From assembly GCA_022113835.1 (NCBI GenBank), contig JAILWY010000018.1, positions 8,595,001 to 8,659,000 on the forward strand: DNA of 64,000 nt, given 5' to 3'. Below the pieces are notes generated by a model, which saw only the letters and a program-made list of their open reading frames with translations, was not told the origin of the DNA and searched no databases. The position numbers and the translations under genes are program-made. Source of the DNA: Atopsyche davidsoni (Eukaryota > Arthropoda > Insecta > Trichoptera > Hydrobiosidae). Positions within the stretch are counted from its first letter, which is position 1. Every line of letters begins with the position of its first letter. This document shows positions 53,801 to 64,000 of the stretch, piece after piece.

Positions 53801-56800
53801 CGTCACGAATATTACATAAAATGATTATTATTCAAGCTTTTGGTCGAACAACTACTGCCGAATTTCTATTTGGGCTAAGCTGAAGAAAACAAAGCGATAA
53901 ATCATAAAAAATCACTTTGACATTGAACAGTAAATAAAAAAACGAGTTCCTCGGTCCTACGCGCTGGAGTTTTGACTAATTTATTACAGAAGGAACAATA
54001 TCAGACTTCTCGAGCACCAACATTTCGGGGCACGGGCAAGTGCCAGCATTCGTCGATGCGCCCTACTATTTTTATTACCTAGCATAGCTTTAACCTTTCA
54101 AAAACCCATTACTTATTTATTATTTTACTCAATTTCTCAAGCCTTCGCAAAAGCTCAAATTAATTAGTATTATTTTTAATATTGTGAAAATCAAAATAAA
54201 TGGGGAGAATATTTAGAACTACTATGGCACGTATTCGATCCGATGGTGGCAGTGTGTTCCAAAAAAGTCATGGAATAAGAGAACGTGGACTATTTCAGCT
54301 TGGCAAAGCCTCCACCTGGGTAACATTGTAAACAATAACGGACTCTTTGTCCTCTAGGTGTTTGGAGGTGAGCGAAGTGTGCAATAATGTGTCGTGCCAA
54401 GTCATAACAGCCCGCCCGGACGACTTACAAAGTAGCAGGCGCCCGGGGAACAAAGAAAGTCTTGGACGTCCTCTTATCGACGTAGACGCATTATCGTTTC
54501 TGTCGTCTTATTTTTGAAATGAAATTTAAAACCTCCGTCGTTTAGCACAGTCGATTTGCGATATTATAAACGAGGAAAAAAAATAAATGGATTGTTTCAT
54601 GAATGCGTTGGGATCGAATTGCACTGAAGCAAACAAAACGCGGCAAGTAAAACGGCAAAATGCGGCAAGTAAAATGAGCTACATTTTTAATTTCCTGTAG
54701 AAATAACCACACTAGGGATATTACATTTAATTTTAATATAATATGCACCCTTATGTGTAACACTTTTAGGTACTTTTAATTGAAATGAGATCGACTGTCA
54801 CCTTGTTAGACGTGTAAAATGTGCACTGATTATCGTTGAATTAAAATATGAAAATACAATTTTTAATTTATGTGCAATTGTAATTGATCTTGTGAGTCAT
54901 TTCCATTTGTTTGTTTGATATTCAGGATGCTACAAGTATCATGTATACTTCCGCGGCATGCTATATTATATTAATATTATTATCAGCTCATGGACGCATA
55001 ATAAATAGATCTGGTCGTTTAAAATTTCTTATCCAGATCTGAATGGTCCTAATAAAAAAAGGTACGTGATATTTGAAGCGATGAAGCATCAAATCTCAAA
55101 ACAATATTTTCGACTACATCGTTAGTTAAAATACATTTTAAGATTTAAGATTATTTTTGATCGCTTATATCTCCACAATTACGGAGATAATATTATTTTA
55201 TAAAAAAGTTAGAATTGTTTGCAAAAGTCGATATAGTAAATATTTGTATAAAACTCAAGATTAAAATGGCAATTAGTTATGGTTAGTTAGTAATTTCAAA
55301 GAATTAATTTAATGAATGAGGTTCTTAGATTGACCCAACTGCCAGTGCAAATGATATTAGATCTCAACGGGAAAGTTCCTCGTCAATAGTCGCTTGCCAA
55401 CCGCCGCTAAATTGGATCAGATTCGCAAGCATTTTTTAATGTTTGGTTACTAACAATTCGGAGATGCAATGAACTTATCGGTGTCTATAATACTTAACCG
55501 GCTAGCTCGGAGAAGACTGACACAAATATAATTATGTCAGCAACCTATTTTTATGTTAATTATTTTATTTAGTTATTATTTCGACTAGAGGGCATTCGAG
55601 CATGTATATGTAAGAAAAGTAGCCACAATTTTACCTGTTAGGAGTATTTGTGCCGATCTCTATATCAAACCGACAGGCATATCACATCAAAAATATATAC
55701 TATGCGAAATCAGCAATTCTATGACTTTGAAACAATATGTAATTTAAATCTAACTATCAAAAATTTTAAATTATAAATTTTGTCAATTTAATAAATTATT
55801 AAAGTTACGTATTTGCAATTCGGGTGCATTATGTGTAACAGCTTGGTAAATATTAATAAACATGATAAGCCTTTGAGAACTTGAAGGGAACAGAAAGGAC
55901 CAGAAAGGGAAACGAGAAAGATGTTTCTAGTTATGACTTCGATGTGTGCTCATTCTAATCTTATCTCAGTTATCGGCAGCTAAAAATAATTTCGCATCGC
56001 TGTGTTTTTAGTTTTACCATTGTTATGGGCAAAATAAATTAGTTAACTGTGCAGTATCTCTCTTGCTCTTGTGTGCTGTACATTTTGCTAAAAGAGCAAC
56101 ATGCAAAGTCTTGCAAATATGAGCGGCGATCGTCATTCTGTTGGCGAAAGACGGAGCTCACAGAATCCAAGAACTCAGCAATACAATAGGCTCTATTTAA
56201 TTTAATTTAAAACACTTTACCGATATGATAAACGGCAAAAAAGTGTCCTTCCAACTTCACCCCCTTTGTGTATGAAATTACGAATCATGTGCCATCTCTG
56301 TGAATGAAATTATAAAATAATATTAAGTAAATATATAAGACCGGACAATTCGGGTCGGTTGTAAATTACGTTGTTAATTGAAATTCGTGTATTCATCTAT
56401 TTCTGCATATTATGGAAAATTAACTACCAACGCGATAAAATGATCGATTATGAAGAAAAAAAAAATTATATTCCAATACCTCAATGAATGATTTTTATTA
56501 AAAAATAAATAAATACATTTGTGGTCGGATATTCAAATATTAAGTTTTTCGCATAATGACGATCGGAAAAAATATTAGTCGAACAATCTAATTTATTTCA
56601 AGCATCTCGATAATTCAAATAAACTGATGGCTAAGGAGAACTCCCAAATATAATATTTTTGGCGAACCTATCCTCGTCAACTCGAGCTATGCAAAATCGT
56701 CATTGTGGTGGTAGCTTAGAACAGCAAAACAATAATTTTGTTTTTAATGAGCATTTTACCAGTGCAGGGCGGACTTCAATTAAATTTGACTGACGCTAAA

Positions 56801-56960
56801 TGAATTGAACTGAGATTCCTGACCAATCGGTGGGAAGGAGACGACTGCGCCCAATGAGCCATATTGAAAATGCAGTATGATAAAAAGTGCCAAGCTGCAC
56901 AGTTCGCCGTGTGCTGACACATCCTGCTGGTTGTCGTCGCTCTGATTCGCACCTCCGGGC
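50803..56960. other. Gene-poor stretch
   Basis: AT-rich. GC-richer patches with open minus-strand frames lie at about 53000-53100 and 54310-54510, the latter with a donor-like GTAAGT. Neither has homology I recognise. Confidence 0.55.
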
Positions 56961-56966
56961 AGTCGC

Positions 56967-57061
56967 CACCCGAGCACCCGAGCACCCGAGCACCCGAGCA
57001 CCCGAGCACCCGAGCACCCGAGCACCCGAGCACCCGAGCACCCGCAGCACCCGCAGCACCC
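56967..57061. repeat. 8-bp G-rich minisatellite upstream of ZCCHC24
   Basis: Nine head-to-tail units of CACCCGAG followed by two 9-bp variants (CACCCGCAG). The minus strand carries a GGG run every 8 bases, so a G-quadruplex is possible. It lies about 230 bases before the putative first exon donor of ZCCHC24. Long ORFs across it are repeat artefacts. Confidence 0.95.
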
Positions 57062-57099
57062 GACACCGCACCTCGAGATGTGACAGAATATCACCAGTC

Positions 57100-57290
57100 C
57101 TGCAAAGTTTTCACTTCGGGTGGTTGGGTCGGCTGCTGCGCGGAGATCCTCGAGTGACTCGAGTCCCTTTTATCACATCATTCGTATTCGAGTGCGCTGT
57201 GTGTTGAATGTTTATTATAACAGTTTTAGGTTTTTCTTTTTATTATTGAAAGTGTTGAAGTGAAGATAATTTTTTACTAAACACTGCCAG
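57100..57290 (+). other. ZCCHC24: Putative 5'UTR exon of ZCCHC24
   Basis: The segment ends with a good donor (CTGCCAG/GTAAAC) at 57290. The coding exon starts at an acceptor (ATTTTCGCAG/TTGG, 58047) 71 bases before the ATG, so a spliced untranslated leader is expected. The transcription start is not visible; no TATA box was found. Confidence 0.4.
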
Positions 57291-58117
57291 GTAAACCACT
57301 TGTTGAATGCTCTTCTTTTGCGGAATCAGAAATTTGAATCTACTTATTTCTGACATATTATATTTATATTTATGCAAATATAATATCTCAAAAAGTAGAT
57401 ACTCAATCCTGCTTATTTTGTGGTATTAGATAATATATTTGTTTTAGTTTGTACTTATTGTTTAGTTATATATATTGTTTGTACGTAAATATTTTGATAT
57501 CACACAAAAGCGAAGGTTTGTGCCTATTTCCTAATATTATAAAATCTATGATGAATTAATATTATTGTTCACAAAATAATGATTAAAAATGTACTAATTG
57601 TTTTGGCTACTACCCTGCACGGTCAACGGATTTCATTCTTAACCGTTTTTTGCCGCTGTCAATCAGTTTCATAGTAAAAGTCAGAGGGTGTTGTTACGCG
57701 CGCGGATAACAAAACTGATTAATTACTAATTACGCAATTGTTTTTCTTTTGGTTACAGGTGATTGTTCACTTCATTTCTTAGGCCTTTATTATATTTAAT
57801 GAAAAAAAATTTTTTTTTTTTAAATATATTGAAAGTTACAATTGATGTTCTTGTACCTTCATCACCTTATGAATGAAATTTTACGTCACGTGTCATTTTA
57901 ATGAATGAAATGATAGTATTTTGCCAACAGTTATTTTATAATGCTAAAAATAATTGAAAATTTATTCTTACCAGAATGGCTTTAGCCATCACCACAGAAC
58001 TTAGTGCTTATTAGTAATAATGTTTATAATCGGTGTATTTTCGCAGTTGGAGCTCGCTGTGAGTGGCCCACTCTCGAATATTTGGCGAATTGCGGAAATT
58101 AAAGACGCTCCCGCGTA

Positions 58118-60480
<2,363 letters not shown>

Positions 60481-60846
60481 AAAATTTGCCACTCCCCTGA
60501 TTCAACTACACCAAGGTCAATCAAGTTTCTATTTTAAATTAAAAAAAATTGATTGATTTTTGTTACAAAATTGTATTTTTGCGGTATTATTGTCACAATA
60601 CATTTCTTCATTAGGCCGTGGCGGTATATATAAATCCTATATGCCAGACTATCAATGGCTTGTAAATTTAAAACAAATAATAAATTTAATATAGTTTTTA
60701 TGTAAGCTTTCTGATCTAAAACATTGTTTCTCAAAATGTGAAAAAATAAGCTTTTTAATACATCAATAATGTATATCACAAGGTGGCATTTGTTAATAGA
60801 GTTGACATGCCACTGTTTTTTGTAAGAAATATTATTTTAACACACT

Positions 60847-60946
60847 TTAAGCGGGTAACCAAATTGACTAAACTGATGTGCGTAGTGGGCAAAATTCACG
60901 TAAAATTGCGCGTGTGAAATCTAGTCTATACACTCTTTGATTTGCA
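60847..60946. repeat. 100-bp direct repeat, copy A
   Basis: TTAAGCGGGTAACCAAATTG to CTCTTTGATTTGCA. It matches copy B (61055-61154) with about ten differences. This copy is at the element's left end; the two copies are separated by 108 bases. Confidence 0.95.
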
Positions 60947-61054
60947 ATTTTTAGATTTTTTTTTCTTGCGTTTAGCAACTCTGAGTTAATTATGATATTT
61001 TTGTTAATAAATTAAATGTTATTGTTACACAATAGCTTATATTATATTTATATT

Positions 61055-61154
61055 TTAAGCGGGTAACCAAATTGACTAAACTGATGTGCAAAGCGAACGA
61101 AATTCGCGTAAAATTGCATGTGTGAAATCTAGTCTATAAACTCTTTGATTTGCA
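61055..61154. repeat. 100-bp direct repeat, copy B
   Basis: The internal copy of the block at 60847-60946. It runs into the transposase fragment, so copy B is probably the original junction and copy A the terminal sequence, or the reverse. Confidence 0.95.
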
Positions 61155-61353
61155 TGTAGTCAAATAAACCGTTTCCTATAAAAAGTTGAACCACTTCATA
61201 CACACTTTGCGGATTACTTGGCATCACAACACCACTTTGTCCTAAAAATTGTTCAATCATTGGAGGATTATCATTATCTGACCACTCCACTTCTTCATTG
61301 TCACTTTGTTCAGAATCACTGGACAGTATTGGTAGAAGTAACGTTGACGAGTC
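61128..61353 (-). pseudogene. piggyBac-type transposase N-terminal fragment
   Basis: The minus strand reads LLPILSSDSEQSDNEEVEWS, then DNDNPPMIEQFLGQSGVVMP and SNPQSVYEVVQLFIGNGLFD. That is the acidic leader and start of the DDE_Tnp_1_7 domain as in piggyBac transposases. A TAG just upstream and a stop after YMQIKEFID cut it off; all catalytic aspartates are missing. Confidence 0.85.
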
Positions 61354-61508
61354 CTAAACAAACATTACGAGCTGTAAACCTAAAAAGTAAAATGACCTTC
61401 TGCCGCTTTTAGAGTAAACACATTCAAAAAGGTATTAATACGCGCTCAGCCTTTAGACAGCAGTCCGCGAAACGGGTACTAGTACCCGCCCCGCCTTTAG
61501 TGTGTTAA

Positions 61509-64000
61509 TATAACTGCAGAAAAAATGCTAAATCAATTTACCAAAAAATTATTTACAATTTTCGTTAAATTTATTTTCTTTCTGAATGCTATATGTTTTC
61601 TTTCTGTTTAATATTGAACAGAGTTAATATATCTTGCTATAATTCTCAATGTGATTGACTTCTAAATCGTTACCATTTATTGTATTACAGGGTCCTAACT
61701 AATAACAGAAATAAATTAGAAGTTATATTAATTTCATATATATTAAACTGCATCACATTATTTTGACCTAGGTACTAGTGCTATCTTCATTAGCGATCCT
61801 AAACTAAAAATCAAAACAATGTGATGGGGCTCAACACACTTGATACCAATTTAATAAAAAATGACTGCCATACTTTTAGGATAAACTTCAGGCCTCATAA
61901 CTGGAAAATACGAAGAGAAACTGTCAAATGTACCTATTCTAATATTATATTATACATATACCAAATTTTTTTTTTTTTTAAATTTCCTGTTGAAAGTTTC
62001 AACCTTAAAAATATACAAATCAATCAATATATCATAAGTATTTGACAAATCTCTTATTATTTTCTTGTATGCTGATGATAAATTTTTCTAGTGATTTATA
62101 GTATTTTTTACTTCTGTTTTATGGAATGGTTTTAACTTTTATAAATCTGTATTGTTGGTTTTAAAGTATATATTTTTTGGTATTTAAATTTATCTAATGT
62201 TAAAAATGGATATTATATTTAGAGAATAAGATAGATTTTTTTATTTAAGTTGTAAAATACAATCATGAATCCATCTTTGTAAATCTTTTAATGTTAAAAA
62301 CCATTATATTTACGGAAGCTTTTAAACATTAATTATTGATTATCAGCAAATGCTGTAAAAATTTCACGATAATTATGAGATGAGGTAAATGTTTTTGTTT
62401 TTAGATACATTTAAATTTTATAATTAAATGAAGGTATATAGATTGTATAGATTTTTTGAGTTCTTTTATTGTATATTGAAAAATATAAAATATAAATGGT
62501 GATTTAATATAAAACCTCTCAACACAGTCTCTATTATATATCATTCATCCTCAGTGTATAATAAATCATTAATCAGTAAAAAAAACTAATCATGTATTTG
62601 GATTTATTTACATAAGTTGTATAATTTTTTGTGGCAACCATATTCCTGATTTTTAATACGGATTATGTCTATTTTATTTTATTATCCACATGTAACTAAT
62701 TTCTATTCTATTAAAGAAATAAATATAATACGTTCTCTACGCTAGGAGATACACTTTTTTCGTAGAGAAATTTCATAAAGTACACTATCTGTTTGTTAAA
62801 ATAAGCTTTTCAAATATTTTATGTGAAATTAGGTAAATTTGGATTTATTTTAACTGATTTGTCTGATCAGGCAGCACAGACTTACAAACGAAACTTATTT
62901 TTTCAAATATCAAAAGTACAGGTTGAATAAAAAAATGTAGTTCAGCAATGTGTAGTGAATGTAGTTGATTCAGTAATATGTAGCGAATTTCAATACTACG
63001 CATGCAGTATTTCTTTTACTTTGAATATAATATATATATACAACCAATCACTTAGAATCTTTATAGTATAATAAAGATTATTCAGACTACCCAGGAGAGA
63101 TTTTAATAACAATTTGAATAGCCAAACGGGTAGGAAATTTAAACCACCACCACCCATAGAAACATTCTTTGTTGTGTATATAACAAAACATATATTTTGA
63201 GAGGATATTTTACAAGGAAAACTGTGCTTCATTGATATATATTGCATTAATCTAAAATTTTATTCAGGTGGCTGAACTTTTTGAGATTATTTTTACTAAT
63301 CCAACTGTAGTAATTAATTATTCATTAAAATGTTTCAAAGTGCATGGCTGCTCTGTTTTGGATAATGCCATGAGATTTGAAAGGTCATTTAAAAAAAATT
63401 GGCCTGTGATATGTAGATTAATTAAAATTATCTAAAATATTAGATAAAGAATTGATAGACTAAGAATAAAATATATGTTACATTAAATTGAATTAAATGA
63501 TAATAAAATAAATATAAAATTTATAAAAGCTTTTTAATTTAATACTAGATATTACTAAAAAGCAGCTTTTATGATAATATAATGTACAGCAGTGGAAAGT
63601 GGTCCACACAAACAGAAAAACAGTAAGTATCTTGTAAATTATATATTTTTTAAAAATTTAACTCACTAATAAAAAATTAACTATTTTTAATGTTAAAATA
63701 TTATTTTTAGATTTAATGGAAGTTTTCTGCTTGGATAGACTGCATGTCACTTGTATGTAATTATAACGCCCAGATTTTTAATGACTGATCAACAAAACAA
63801 ATTATTCAAAAGGTGTCCAATACCCTGTGCAGATTTTGTCAATAATTTTATATAAATTGAATATTACTTACCAGAGAATTAATCCATTGTTCTTACTTTG
63901 ATATGTTCTAAAATCTGTATAATAAACATTTAAAACGATACAAATAATCTATTAAAGTTTTGTCTATGGAAGTATGTATAAACTTTCTTTCCTGATAGGT
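61509..64000. other. AT-rich stretch to window end
   Basis: No exon was found here, including any with the CEKC motif expected for the end of ZCCHC24. A short hairpin (TTCTCTACG and CGTAGAGAA) lies at 62732-62769. A 55-codon open stretch after an acceptor-like site at 63267 has no homology. Confidence 0.6.

Larger units (their letters stand above)
60841..61504 (-). mobile_element. piggyBac-like element, internally rearranged, 664 bp
   Basis: Flanked by TTAA on both sides (60837-60840 and 61505-61508). Inverted ends are CACACTTTAAGCGGG and CACACTAAAGGCGGG. A GGGTACTAGTACCC palindrome lies near the right end (61474-61487). The interior holds a transposase N-terminal fragment and a duplicated 100-bp block, so it is a deletion derivative. 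Confidence 0.88.

Noticed and set aside
56776..57207. Several ORFs with repeated GARVLGCS or RAPEHPST
   Set aside because: Translations of the 8-bp minisatellite in different frames.
62732..62769. Short hairpin TTCTCTACG/CGTAGAGAA
   Set aside because: Nine-base arms in AT-rich DNA are expected by chance, and no target duplication is seen.
63267..63435. Possible extra ZCCHC24 exon (VAELFEIIFTNPTVVINYSL)
   Set aside because: Open after an acceptor-like site, but no CxxC motif and no similarity to the family ending.

Overview
The window looks like nuclear DNA of an insect, most likely a moth or butterfly. It is AT-rich, its genes have short exons and GT-AG introns, and it carries the transposon mix usual in Lepidoptera: a mariner, a piggyBac-type element, hAT and pogo MITEs, a Helitron fragment and a short dispersed repeat. 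The species cannot be told from the sequence. I found no bacterial genes, operons, rRNA, convincing tRNA or CRISPR array.

Three protein-coding genes can be assembled exon by exon with consistent phases. (1) An SH2D4A-type SH2 adaptor lies on + at 16771-22789: 8 coding exons, 480 aa, phosphotyrosine-binding Arg398 present. (2) A CDKL2-type protein kinase lies on - from 38788 to 24756: 9 exons, 519 aa, all catalytic motifs present. It converges tail to tail on gene 1, about 2 kb apart. (3) A ZCCHC24-type zinc-finger protein lies on + at 58118-60480: 4 coding exons, 406 aa. It has a CCHC knuckle and the first part of a 3CxxC finger behind a long Ser/Thr-rich N-terminus, but the conserved end of the family is missing. 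Two further minus-strand exons (48222-48067 and 46804-46756) probably end a fourth gene that I do not recognise.

Layout: 1-16740 is non-coding or intronic, with a 7-bp minisatellite, GC islands and two copies of a dispersed repeat. 16741-22789 is SH2D4A. 24640-38788 is CDKL2, whose introns hold a hAT MITE, a pogo MITE, a tiny MITE inside a TA microsatellite, a mariner nested in the dispersed repeat, and a near-perfect 70-bp foldback. 38789-57000 is mostly empty, with the unrecognised exons, a pogo end, a Helitron fragment and coding-like GC blocks. 57000-60700 is ZCCHC24 with an 8-bp G-rich minisatellite upstream. 60841-61504 is a decayed piggyBac-like element and the rest is AT-rich.

Nothing here amounts to a new defence, mobile or biosynthetic system. 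The points most worth checking are the Gly/Ala/Arg-rich stretch inside the CDKL2 kinase C-lobe, the shortened ZCCHC24 C-terminus, the mariner whose long ORF hides an N-terminal frameshift, and the unrecognised minus-strand exons. The three named genes show no sign of working together; they are ordinary neighbours.
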